Source: Zingiber officinale (lineage: Eukaryota; Streptophyta; Magnoliopsida; Zingiberales; Zingiberaceae). Taken from it: a stretch of 64,000 nt of DNA. The translations under genes and the position numbers were made by a program. The notes beneath the pieces were generated by a model, which was not told the origin of the DNA, did no database searches, and saw only the letters and a program-made list of their open reading frames with translations. This document shows, piece by piece, positions 10,885-21,730 of this stretch (position 1 is the stretch's first letter; every line of letters starts with the position of its first letter). The DNA lies in NCBI RefSeq assembly GCF_018446385.1, contig NC_055991.1:115735794-115799793 (forward strand), in the 5' to 3' direction.

Positions 10885-11820
10885 ATATTGGCATTACCCC
10901 AAATAGAAGATGGAAGTTTTATTTTCATGAGTAGCGGTCTAGCAATTAATTGCAACCGTTTAATAAATAATTCTACCAGTTCATCCTATGTATGAAAGTG
11001 GGCAACTAAATGCTCATCCCCTCAGGACGGTACGGTGGTTGAGGCATGAGGTGTTTCCATATGAGGTCCTGGGTCGAAACTTGGTGCGTCCGAGCATGCT
11101 TTCCCCCATACCTTGGCCACCTGCACTAATAGCTAGTAGCTATCCATAATTTATCTCTTCTGTATTGGCCTAGGGACGAGTTGATGAGGGTGTTGGGGGC
11201 GAGCAAATCATCTTTTCCATATAGGCAACTGAATGCTCAATTAAAATTCTAATTAACGTACAATAGCCATTAAATGCTTGTGGCTTAAATTCAACATCAT
11301 TATCAAGGTGCATTGCCTTGATTGAGTAATCAGGAAATTGAACTCGTAATTTAATAATTTTCCCAAGTAGCTTATCAAAGGCTATATTTTGAGATGAAAG
11401 CAAACTAGCATGTGGCCATCTAGTTGGAGCATCAACCAACACCATGAAATATAGAAATGATCTAGATGGTGGGTGTATAGGTCCACAAATATCCCTATGA
11501 ATCATCTTCAAGAAGGTTGGAGTTTCAACATCAACCTTTGTGGGAGAAGGTATTATAATTAATTTACCTTGTGAATAAGTCACACAAGAAAAATTATTAT
11601 GTAAAAAATCTTCTGGTTCTTTAAAGAATGACCACGTAAATTATTTATTATTCTTCGCATTATTATTGCTCCAGGATGACTTAGTCGATCATGCCATAAT
11701 ATGAAACTGTACTTGTTAACAAACTTCTGATTTGTTATTATGTTTATCTCAACCGCTTTCATTGTTGTACAATGCATTCCAAAAGGGAGTGCACACAATC
11801 TTTCTTTTATTTACTTCTAG
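10885..11820 (-). pseudogene. Copia element C integrase region, copy 1 (broken)
   Basis: Minus-strand remnant of GAG-pre-integrase plus integrase core. Visible are LWHDRLSHPGAIIMRRIINN (pre-integrase, HHCC side), then DICGPIHPPSRSFLYFMVL with the first acidic residue, and HLDNDVEF with the second. The C-terminal part (LIKRLQ-like, then LLMKIKLPSIWGNAN) continues at 11000-10885 beyond a SINE-like insert (11017-11223). LTR A then cuts off the rest, including reverse transcriptase. Stops and frameshifts make it dead. Gag of the same element lies upstream at 12400-14600. The family assignment to Copia is firm; the lineage is not. Confidence 0.85.
11017..11223 (+). mobile_element. SINE-like insertion in element C integrase, copy 1
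   Basis: This 207-bp insert is flanked by 16-bp direct repeats GGCAACT(A/G)AATGCTCA (11001-11016 and 11224-11239). Near its 5' end TGGTTGAGGCATGAGG and, about 35 bp on, GGGTCGAAACT look like degenerate pol III A and B boxes. The integrase frame continues on both sides. Long target duplications and internal boxes point to a tRNA-derived SINE; an obvious 3' tail is lacking, so the class is tentative. Confidence 0.65.
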
Positions 11821-12399
11821 TCAGATATAATAGATATAATGTAAAAGTATTCAATGTTATTTTTATTTAAAAATAAGTAAATTTCTACTAGATTTGCTAG
11901 CATAGAGAGCATTTTAAATATATAGGATTGTATCATTTTGTAAAATGATATTTGATTTTCCATAATCTTCAATAATTTTTGATACACCCAATACTATTAT
12001 AACATTATTTTCAGCTAATGTTAACTAAAAAAAAAACCTTTTACTTTGAAGAATGATATGGGTTGTATCATTATCTGTTAGACATTCGTTTTAATATTCC
12101 ATTATTAATCTTAAAGAGCAAATGTATAAGTAAATGAGTTATAATTCCAATACAATTTAATGCAAGATTTATAAATGAATACTTTATTAAATAAAGATCT
12201 AAAGTAATAATTTATATTGTAACTTAAAAGAAAATTAAATTTTGAAATAGAAAAGATATTACAACCGAAGGATAATCATTCTATATTTTCTAGCACACTA
12301 CCACCAATAAAAAAAACAATTATTGTCATCTAGTTGGGCAAAAAAAATCAAAGACATTCAAATGATCTATGCCAACTTAACCATAATCATCAGTAAAAT
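11821..12399 (-). pseudogene. Degenerate gag-integrase spacer (protease region) of element C, copy 1
   Basis: Collinear with the space where a Copia polyprotein has protease, but AT-rich with stops in every frame; no DTGA/DSGA-type active site could be picked out. It is matched by 50409-51000 in copy 2. Confidence 0.5.
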
Positions 12400-12848
12400 T
12401 TGTCTCTATTTTTCATTTTCCTTTGATCAATTTTTGGTATAGATCCACAAGGTGTCTTGTTGTACGACAGTTACAAGACCAATACCCCACCATCCCACAT
12501 TTAAAATACTTATCTTCATATTTTTTTGGGTTTTCCCCTTTTACTTCTTCATTGTTAGATCTCCACTCTTGGTGGCTTATTTTAAGTCTTTTACTATTTT
12601 ATTGCTGATAACGTTTTCTTTGGCCACACCCACGATTTATCCCAATTTTATAATTTTGAGATGAGTTAGCATTCACTTCTGGGAATGATGTTCCATTTGC
12701 TTCCGGAAACAATGTAGATACAGTTGGACACAATTGATGATTTTTCATAAATAGCTTATTATTCCGTTTGACAACTAGTAGGCATGAGATAAACTCAGAA
12801 TATTTTTTAAATCCATGCTCACGATATTGCTGCTGTAGGAGCACATTT
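12400..12848 (-). pseudogene. Element C gag, C-terminal part, copy 1
   Basis: Reads LLQQQYREHGFKKYSEFISC then NNKLFMKNHQ, typical of gag from Retrofit-type Copia elements. The zinc knuckle at about 12510-12460 survives as FKCGMVGYWSCNC, in which the first Cys and the His are lost. It is separated from the N-terminal part (14160-14600) by solo LTR B. Confidence 0.8.
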
Positions 12849-14159
12849 TGTTGGTACAATTTGCACTAATGAGCTAACTTAGATTTTGATAAATGAAAAA
12901 GAGATTAAAGTTAGAGTGTTATTGTTATCTAATACATTTACTGAGCGTGCAGAGATTGACGTGTCTAGAGGAACTGACACCAGGATGAAACATAACTAGG
13001 TATGAGGACCTGATAGTTGGTATGAGCCTAGATAAATTAAAGGGACAACCTGATATCTAGCAGGAAGTCCAGCTGGATCCGCGGGGCCTGATAGTTGGCC
13101 TAAGTCCAATTGGGTCTGCAAACTTGACAACTGACATTAAAACCTGGTGGGTCAAGAGGCAAGCCTGCAAATTGGTAAGTAAAGGAAAGTTACTAGAAGT
13201 GAGTGACTAAGTGATGACGCGTCCCGATTGAGGGGGCAGTAGGTATCGGTTCAGCTTAGGTCCATTTGGAAAATCTAAGTTGAGACTTTTACTAGATCCT
13301 GGTATTAGAGAGACAAGATCTATTTACTACTCCTTATCTTTATTGTGATAACTCTGTTTTGCAAGTTATTATCTATTTTGAGCTAACATGGTCTTGCAGG
13401 ATCGATTGGCACAAATTCACATCGGATAAACAATTCTGAAGACGCCTCCGAGCTAGCTAGAGGTGCCTCAGACCGGACCTAAGGCGCCTTGGTTCTGATT
13501 GAAGGCGCCCTCTCGTGTGGACTGAAGGTGTCTTAGAGCTAATGGAAGGCACCCTAAAAAGGGTCAGAACGTTGCTTCATCGCGGATGAGAAGCAATCTT
13601 CTGGGAAGAAAGCTTCAGGGTTGAAGGCACCTCCATAGGCATTAGAGGCGCCTCCAATAGCCTTTAAGAGGGTTGTTCGAGCAGCATTTGAAATATATCT
13701 TGATACCAAGCTTCTACGACTCCTTTGCTGCCTTGATTATGATCTGCTACTACTGCACTACTACTCCATGATATCCGACCACTGTTGGCAAACTGACATC
13801 AACACATGAGCTTGTTCAGATTCCTATATACTAAAGTGTTGATAATAATCTTAATGCGTTGTTTATCTTTCATATTGGCAAAAAGGAAGTGTAGGTTGTT
13901 ACACTGTCCTATTTTCTACTTGTACTCAATCCCTCTTCTCGCGGCGTCGGAAGAGGCATTAAGTGGAGTACCCATTAATAGGTCCACGGAGCCTGGGTTT
14001 TGGAGTAAGAGTCGCCGAATGCTCCGAACAAAGTAAAACCGACAGAGTTTTCCATTTGTATTGCTTTTTTTAATCCTTCCACTGTAATTTTATTTTATTT
14101 TACTATAATTTAAATTTAAATAAATAAATTGTGATTCCCCCCTCACTCCCGATCCAACA
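12849..14159 (+). mobile_element. Solo LTR B, copy 1
   Basis: A 1311-bp LTR from TGTTGGTACAATTTG to CCCGATCCAACA, flanked by the 5-bp duplication CATTT (12844-12848 and 14160-14164). It splits a codon run of element C gag. It is related to LTR A (similar ends and the same degenerate repeats at 12960-13160) but clearly diverged. No internal sequence remains. Confidence 0.92.
13438..13665 (+). promoter_or_regulatory. AGGCGCC(T/C)-type motif cluster in LTR B
   Basis: GACGCCTCC, AGGTGCCTC, AAGGCGCCTTGG, AGGCGCCCTC, AGGCACCCT, AGGCGCCTCC and similar motifs recur about eight times before a degraded TATA-like region (CCTTTAAGAGGG near 13660). The layout matches the clusters in LTRs A, D and E. Confidence 0.5.
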
Positions 14160-14600
14160 CATTTGAAGCATGAAAAGTTGAGAGTTTTTTTAAAATAAAT
14201 TTTAACAATAATTTTTTATTCACTAAGTCTAAGTTTAGAATTAATCTTGAATAGTGTCGAGTTATAATCGATTACAGAATTAAAATCTTGGAGGCGAAGA
14301 TGCATCCATTCATAACGGGTTTTTGGGAGAACTATAGTTCTCTGATGATCAAACCTTCCTTTCATTTTTTTTCGGAGTTCTTGTGATTTTTTTTTAATGA
14401 AATAATAAACTTTCAATCCACCATCATAGATGGTAATGAAGGAAAATCAGTACTTTTGTATGATCTTGCAGGGATTCGGTGTTTCTTTTATTTTTTTTTT
14501 ATGGATCTTCTAAGCTCTTTGAGATGAGGTGGATCTCAACATTCAAAATCCATGACAAATAGTTTTTTATTTCAGTTAAATCAAGTGCTTTAAATTCAAA
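14160..14600 (-). pseudogene. Element C gag, N-terminal part, copy 1
   Basis: Contains FEFKALDLTEIKNYLSWILN and, after frameshifts, KTRYEWMHLRLQDFNSVIDY, conserved in Copia gag. It continues into 12400-12848 across LTR B. Confidence 0.8.
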
Positions 14601-15847
14601 CTTTATGATATTTGTCACAACAACCCTAAAAGAAAATTAAAAAAATAATTATAATAATATCATTTATAAAACAAAAATGCGTTACAATTTGAAGTAATCA
14701 AATATTTACTAAACACAAAAATATTATAACAATAAAAATTAAAATGGAATAAATGTAAAATAAGCATGTCATAATATGATCAAAACACATTATATTATCA
14801 TAGTTATGGAGTAAACAAATATTTATTTCTACACAAAAATATTATAGGAATAAAAATTAAAAGGAAACAGAAACTAAAAAAACATATCATAATAATATAA
14901 TCAAAATGAATATATATTTCAATATTCTTTAAAAATATTAATATATCTTATATCTTTAATCATAATTCTTAAAAATTATTGATATGTGTTGGATTATCAA
15001 TATTCACGAGGAACATTGATAAAACTTATATCCTAAATTAATATTATTCAGGGATATTGATAAATTTTAGATATTTATATTTTAAATTATAGATTTGTCA
15101 ATAAATCAACATAAATTCGTGTTGCATTACTTTAGAAGCATTAACATAGAATTAAAAATTATGTTTTTTTTAGGAACATCAATATAAATTTATAAATTTA
15201 GGATTGTACTACTTTGAGAGAATCAATATTAAATTTAAATAATGTCTTATTTCAAGAGCATTAATATATAATTAGAAGTCTACTTCTTCCATAGCATCAA
15301 TGTAAATTTAAAATTTATACTACTTTAATAACATAATTATTAAATTAGAATATTATGCACTTGAGAATTATTAATATAAAATAAAGGCATTAACATAAAA
15401 ATAAAAAATTATAATTATACGATTTCAACAACTATTATAATATAAAGTAAGAATATTTTAATTTAATTAAAATTATTATTATTAAAATATTTTTTTATCA
15501 ATTATTATTAAAATATTATAATAATTATGATTGTAATGATTATAAACATATTAGAGTAAATATTTTTTAAAAATTAAAATATATTAACATGTTTTTTTTA
15601 AAATATATATATATTATTTTGTTGTTTTAATTATTATTAAAAAAATAGATTAAGGTGGATGGTCATTTATCAAAGTTAGGTATATATTTTGGCTCTTCTA
15701 AAGTCGAGTGCGTGCGTGTTTTTAAAAAATTACCGTTAGGATTATATTAGATATAGCTGCTTTAAAATATATTTTAATTAACTTAAAAAGAATTAATGGA
15801 CCCTGCTGCATCCCATATGGGCCTTTTCATTACCCCTTGGCCTAGCC
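14601..15847. other. AT-rich intergenic DNA with a similarity switch upstream of RDM4 copy 1
   Basis: No gene is visible. Up to about 15408 the sequence follows 53200-54012 (upstream of RDM4 copy 2). From about 15565 it follows 60100 onward (upstream of RDM4 copy 3), beginning with AAAAATTAAAATAT and including GGTGGATGGTCATTTATCAA. The 155 bp between are AT-rich, with TTATTATTA-type repeats, and match neither. This looks like a recombination junction. Confidence 0.7.
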
Positions 15848-15855
15848 TATAAATA
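15848..15855 (+). promoter_or_regulatory. TATA box of RDM4 copy 1
   Basis: TATAAATA in the context CCTAGCCTATAAATAAGCAG, about 150 bp before the start codon and conserved in position in all three gene copies. Confidence 0.7.
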
Positions 15856-15899
15856 AGCAGATCAGGAGTCTTTTTTCTCACAAATCTATTCACCGAAAC

Positions 15900-15990
15900 C
15901 TCGATTCTTTTCTCCCGGCGATTTTTGTTCTCTGGAGGCGATTGTCTGGGCGATTCTTGTTCTCCGGTCGATTCTTATTCTCCGGGCGTT
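15900..15990 (+). repeat. 5' UTR ~18-bp repeats of RDM4 copy 1
   Basis: Degenerate units of CGATTCTTGTTCTCCGG. Copy 1 has one unit fewer than copies 2 and 3. They probably lie in the 5' UTR, between the TATA box and the ATG. Confidence 0.65.
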
Positions 15991-15998
15991 AACCTTCG

Positions 15999-18900
15999 AT
16001 GTCTCCTCCGTCGATCAACGGAAAGCCTCGTCCGCTGAGTTCCATCACCGGAAAGCATACTGCTCTGAGGTCGATGTCTTCTCCGTCCATCACCAGAAAG
16101 CCTCCTCCTCTGAGTTCCATCACTGGAAAGTCTCCTCCGCTGAGTTCCATGTCTCCTCCGCTGAGTTTGAACACAGGAAACCCTCCTCCGCTGAGTTTGA
16201 TTACAGGAAACCCTCCTTCGCTGAGCTTGATGACAAGAAACCCTCCTCCCCAGAGTTTGATCACAAGAAACCCTCCTCCCCTGAGTTTGATCACAGGAAA
16301 CCCTCCTCCGCTGGGTTTGTTTACAGGAAAGCCTCTTCCGCTGAGTTCGATCACTGGAAAGCCGGTGATCGTAAGGGTTAAGCGGAAGGCCTCCCAAGCA
16401 AAACTTGACTCCTTCTGTAAGTTATTTTTCTTCTTCTTTTTTCCCTCTTTGGATAATATTAGAATGGGATATAAAGGTGGGTTTTTGTTTTGTTTTGTTT
16501 TGTTTTTATGCGCTCAGGGTTGGAGATTAATGAAAGGCCACATAAAAAAGCATTCTTGGGTCTTGGAAATCTCTCCTTATCTGATTGCGGCACAGGAAAA
16601 GGTATAGCCTTCCCTTTCTTCTTCTTCTTCTTCTTTTTTTTTTTTTACTGTTTTTAATGGAATTATCATAATTTCAATGCATGCATTTATTGAGTTGTTG
16701 TTACTTGAAAATGGAGGAAATTGAAAATGGTTTCTAGATATAATCTATGTTCTTTATACGCTAAGGACTTGGAAAGATTGAGTTAAACTGAAATGGGGTA
16801 GCATATATCAATGGTCTGCTATTAGCTTATATTAATTTATAAATGATATTGAATATAATTATAGATTTTGTAATCATGATTTCAACAAGAAAAGTTCTCA
16901 ATGAGTCATTTTGATGATGCGTAGCCTTTTATTTGGCATACCTCACATTCATCTTAAAATTTCTGCTTCATGTCGTGTCCAATCACAAGAATTTCTGTTC
17001 TGTCTCGTAGTTGTATCAAGTACGCCCTGTAACTCAAAATAGACAGTTTGCTGATTCTTCATCTCTTGTATTTCGATCTCCTCAACTCTGAAAGCTCCAA
17101 TCCCATAGATTCATATAAGCTTCAATCCCATCTTATTTTTCCATTCCTCATTCAAGAAGAAGTTTGTGCATACAAGTGCAGATTGAAAGAAAGTAGTCAT
17201 TTTATGGGCTTCATGAGAATAGCAAAAAATAATTTTCATAGGCAATGCCATTGATTCCTAATATGTGATGTAGTCATTAAACTATTCAAATGAGGTAAAC
17301 AACATAGAAATAACTTTAATATGTACACTAGAGTTTCATTTTGTATATGGTGACTTTAGTTTATAACCTCAAAATTCTTAATAATATTCAATGCCCATGA
17401 AGAAAGCATTTGTCAAATTACATAGAGTGAATTACTCCAACCACATTTTGGTCATTGTCCAATATAAAATATGATCCCATGTTTTTTGACTAGAAAATCC
17501 ATCATCATGGAATGATATTTTGCTCTTTTATTATTCCATTTTTTGCTTTACTGGAAACTTAAAGTGACATTATCAATGACTATGTTGTGTTAGATATCTA
17601 TAGTTTTCATTATGTCTGTTTATTGCCACCACAAACATGTTACCTAGCCTAAGCATTGGCCAATCAAATGTTTCATCTTTTCACAAAATATTAGTCCCAT
17701 GTTATACTCTCGTTGGCCATTTTTCTTCTAATTGGTGTTATATATATATCAGTTTGGTTGCCTTTTTGTTTAGAAAATTACTTGATATGTAGTCTTTTTT
17801 TCCTTTGAATTGGGTGCAGTGATGCTGTGTTCGAACACTTAAACATTTGATAAATGGCAGAAACATGATTAGACTGAACAGATAGAGTGGTGGGTTTTTG
17901 TGAATGCTTTGTTCATTAGGTTACCAGGAAGATCTATCACATGGGTTGAGTTTTTCTATTTTGGTGAAAGGGAATGATGAACTCTTGTATAATGTCCAAT
18001 CATGTAAACATAAAGCTACTGGAAAGACCTAAGGAGTTCCTTACAAGTTTGTAATTGACTAAGTTTCAAAAATTATAGCCCCTCATGTTGTGTGTTTTGC
18101 TCTGTAATTTCTGATAAGTAGCTTTGATTGGCTACCTATTCTGTGTACATATATGACTGAACATTTCTCATCAATGAGGCTTCTAAAATGCAGTTCTCAA
18201 TGAGCTTGCAAGTAAGAAGATGTTAGTTCATCGTCTTGAGACAGTTGGGCGCTCCCAGTCTGTCAAAGATGTGCTGCATTCTTTTCTGGTTAACACCTAA
18301 TCTCTGTTACTCTCCTATGTCATTTGCTTTGCGAGGTGGTTATCTTTTAATATGTTCCTTTTTCTTCCACTTGACATTAACACAGCTTGTCGTAAATCAG
18401 ATAATCTGATAATTCAGTTTAACTCGTAATCACTTCCTTTTTTTAGAGATATGAATGCCCTTTTGCCTGCTCAAAAATGATGTTTTTGAAGCAGAAGTGG
18501 CTAGTGAGGGCCCCAATTTTTAAGTCTTTCTTACGTCTGTTTTATTCCCACAATAATTCTCTCTTTGTTTAAAAAAAAATCTTTGATTCTGTTTGCCAGT
18601 TTTCATAGATCTCTGGCAAGCATATTGCCTTACACGCCTAAGATTATTTAGTTACTATCATCTTTCCTTTGAACATCAAATCTCCCATTGTAATCCATTG
18701 GTTTAGACTTCATCCGTTGAATCTGTTAGTAATCTTCTTTCTCTGTCTCTCTCTCTCTTTTCAACCAGCAGCAACCTTCCAGAAATACAAAAGAATTTAA
18801 GGGGAGATCTAAGGAGCGTAGAAGTTTGTATAAACCTGATAAGGTAATGTTATCAATTCAATTTCTTATGTTACATTATCCATGAGAAGATGTTACCCTA

Positions 18901-20900
18901 ACCTAATCTTGCAGAATTGTTTACCTTTCACTGCTGCATTTTTCCTTTGATTTATATCTTCTATTATCGGCACTGCTAAATTGACACACAATTTTATGTA
19001 ATTTTTTCCATGCATTATATTATGATTCCTACCTTAATTATAAAAATTGCCGAAAGGATGTTTTTGCCAGCACATAATTCTCACGTAGAATTGGTTATTC
19101 ATCTTTTTAAAATTCACATGTCAAAGAGCTGGAAATTATTCTATCAAATGATATTGAGCATTTTTTCTAAAATCACTTGTAAAAACAAATTTTGACTCAT
19201 TTTTATTATCATCCTTTGCCTTTCAATTTTTATTTGGAAAATGCATAAATCTTGATTTGCGTACTTCGATTCCATTATTATTTTTTCTAGTTTAATAACT
19301 TTACTTAATCCTATTTTTTTTGCCTCGAATAATATATTCATTCTTGTTGCATTTTCTGTGCCTGCAGAAACATGATCAATTGCGGGCCAAGGCTATAAAA
19401 GAGCATGAGGTAGATTATTACTCTTTCATGTCATTGAATTGTTATTGCAATTTCTCCGGTGGATGAAACATGCACATCTAAATTTTTGTGTTAGATGTCT
19501 TCTAATGTAGCATTTATTTTACGTATCTTGGACTTAGGTTTTTTCATTTTACACATTTAGATTTAGTCTGTTGGAAGTATGCAACATAAATAATTTTATG
19601 TAGATGCACCAGTTATACACATGACAAGATCAATAATGTGTTTGTGATAACCAAGAGTTTTTCACTGTTATAGTGAGTAAATGTAAGCACAGTTTTACTC
19701 TTATATAATCTTCACATTTTCTTATCATATGTCTAATTTTTTTATTCTTTTTGATAAATAGGACCCACTTGAATATTACGAGATCATTGGAATGATTTTG
19801 ACTATTAGTTGTTTGTTTGCGCATTTATATTGGTTTTATCATGAGATGCTTCATTGTCAATTTGTTGTTAAAATTATACAAGATTGAATCTGGATGATTT
19901 TATTCCCAAGATAATGTAACTAAGTCCTATTAAATATTTGAATCTTATAGGATCTTGCTAAAAGTGCTCGATTTGAACAAATATGGAAGAAAAGGGGAAG
20001 CATAGATGCAGAAGAATGCTCTTTGCATGAAAAATGCCATTTGTATGATGTTGTTCGAGTTGATGCCGAGGATGAAACTCACCAAAGGGTGCCAAAGCCC
20101 AAGTAAGTTTAATATTCAGTGTTTCTATTGCTTCTTTAGTGTATCTTTCTAGTTTATATAAAAGATTCTTGAATGCTGCAGAGTTGCTCCTGAGGTTGGT
20201 GGTGCAATTTTTGATAAGTATTTACCACTTTTAAAGGAATTCCTTCCACAAGCAGCTGAAGAGATTGAACATGACAGGGCAACTACAGAAGGTTCCATCT
20301 TCTCCAGCATCTTTAATCTTCCAATGACAACTAATGTTATATTTTATGCTTGAAAACAAGAAATCCAATTTACATACTATGATTAACTTTTTATGTAGTT
20401 TAAGATCTTCCATGAGATTCTTTATGATTTTCTCACTGCTAAATTTTCCCTTTTATTTATTTTGAACAGATAACTTTGTTTACGACATATATACTATCGG
20501 CAGTGGTGTGGACATAGACACAGATAGTATTGATGAGCATCCATTGTATGAAATTAGACATCTGATTTATCTAAACTTACAATTGGAATTTTATTTTGAT
20601 ATTCATTATGTTTATGTTTGATTGCTATAGAATCCAAGTTTATGTGGAGGATGACTATTATGATGGCTCGTCACAATCTGATTATGAAAGTGATGATTCA
20701 AATGGTATGATTATATATTTTCTTTCGTTTTAATCAAACTTATATTATTGTTGGCTAATATTAATACCTGTTTATTTTCAGCTGAAAACTATCCATGGAA
20801 TGATTATTGTGATGAAGAGTCTGACTTTGAATATTCTGACTCGATTTATGATCAAAGTGAAGAGGAAGATCGAGAGGACTGGAGATGGGGATATCGTTAA
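15999..20900 (+). CDS. RDM4: RDM4/DMS4-like IWR1-type transcription factor, copy 1 (10 exons, intact)
   Basis: IWR1-type proteins help assemble or import RNA polymerases; plant RDM4/DMS4 associates with Pol II, IV and V and is required for RNA-directed DNA methylation and normal development. Exons: 15999-16416, 16518-16601, 18194-18288, 18769-18843, 19368-19409, 19951-20102, 20182-20291, 20470-20545, 20631-20704, 20782-20900, all with GT-AG borders. They total 1245 nt, or 414 residues. Key parts are a decapeptide-repeat N-terminus (1-120), VRVKRKASQAKLDSFW then LEINERP (about 125-147), ARFEQIWKKRG (exon 6), and the C-terminal acidic IWR1 domain (about 326-414) with NFVYDIYTI, VYVEDDYYDG and DYESDDSNAEN, ending DWRWGYR. 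No stop or frameshift is seen. The repeat N-terminus is longer than I expect for this family. Function is inferred from homology. Confidence 0.9.
16161..16350 (+). repeat. 30-bp coding minisatellite in RDM4 copy 1 exon 1
   Basis: Units start at 16161, 16191, 16221, 16251, 16281, 16311 and 16341, exactly 30 bp apart. They encode decapeptides of the form PPPLSLITGN, with looser units upstream from about 16010. Because 30 is divisible by three, other frames on both strands also stay open; those frames are not genes. Confidence 0.9.
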
Positions 20901-21730
20901 ATTTGTCTATTGTATTTGTGTTAAGCTTAAACAATCACTTTAAAAGCTGAAGCTGAAAACGAGAATGAAAATCCTGTCATTGATTTAGAAGATTTTTGAC
21001 TCAAATTATGAACGACGGGAGGAAAGGAAGATGGAGAGTACTGGAGATGGGAATATCTCAATCAGTTTAGTGTGCATGTATTAAGTTGAGGCAATCACTT
21101 TCAGTGATTGTCTCATTTAGATGTATATTTTGTGTTGGTGGATTTTTTTTTTATTTTAAATAGATGTTCAAAGTTGGTCATTTATAATTTGTTTGGTGGT
21201 TAATGTAATTGGATAATGTCCTCATGTTAATATTAGTTTCTGTGCAAATTACCTGCAAATCCAAAAAATTAATTTTTTATGCTAAATTTACATAAATTTC
21301 ACAATTTAAAAGTCGATAAGTTAATACGCCGCTATGTATGCATGTGTAGATTACAACAGTTTTTCTAATAATATAAGCATCTCTGAAGTCAAAATTTAAA
21401 TTTTCTTAGGATAATGTGCACACTTTTGAAGCCGAAACTTTCTATGGATTGTAAATCAATGTAAAATACAATCGATGATCGACTAGATCCTCCTACTTCT
21501 CATTGCTCAAGGAGTAGTCGGTATTTGGTGTCAAAATAAATATGACAAAAGAAGACGACAATGTTAGATCCAATAGATACCGCTCTCGTAATTAAAGCTT
21601 ATCATTCATCCTATTGTCCGTAATACCGAATTTCAATTTATAACTGGAATTAAGGTACTGTATATATGATTTTGATATTTTTATAAATATAAAATATATT
21701 AATTAAAAAAATTATATATATAAAACTTAT
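20901..21730 (+). other. 3' flank of RDM4 copy 1
   Basis: Non-coding. It is collinear with 58500-59545 (copy 2) and in part with 24603-25170 and 25741-25880 (dead fragment), for example around AAAAGTCGATAAG. Similarity to copy 2 stops near 21730, which I take as the end of the duplicated gene unit. Confidence 0.65.

Noticed and set aside
11030-11090. A/B-box-like motifs considered as a tRNA gene
   Set aside because: No cloverleaf can be formed by eye; the flanking 16-bp duplication shows a SINE-like insertion.
12423-12664. Plus-strand frames of 61-70 codons (and 51030-51271)
   Set aside because: Antisense to the degraded gag zinc-knuckle region of Copia element C.
15975-16397. Long minus-strand frames rich in RRRVSC or GGGFPVIKLSG repeats over RDM4 exon 1 (also at 54750-55361 and 60530-60952)
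   Set aside because: They are shadows of the 30-bp minisatellite, whose period keeps several frames open; the plus frame joins the conserved RDM4 exons.
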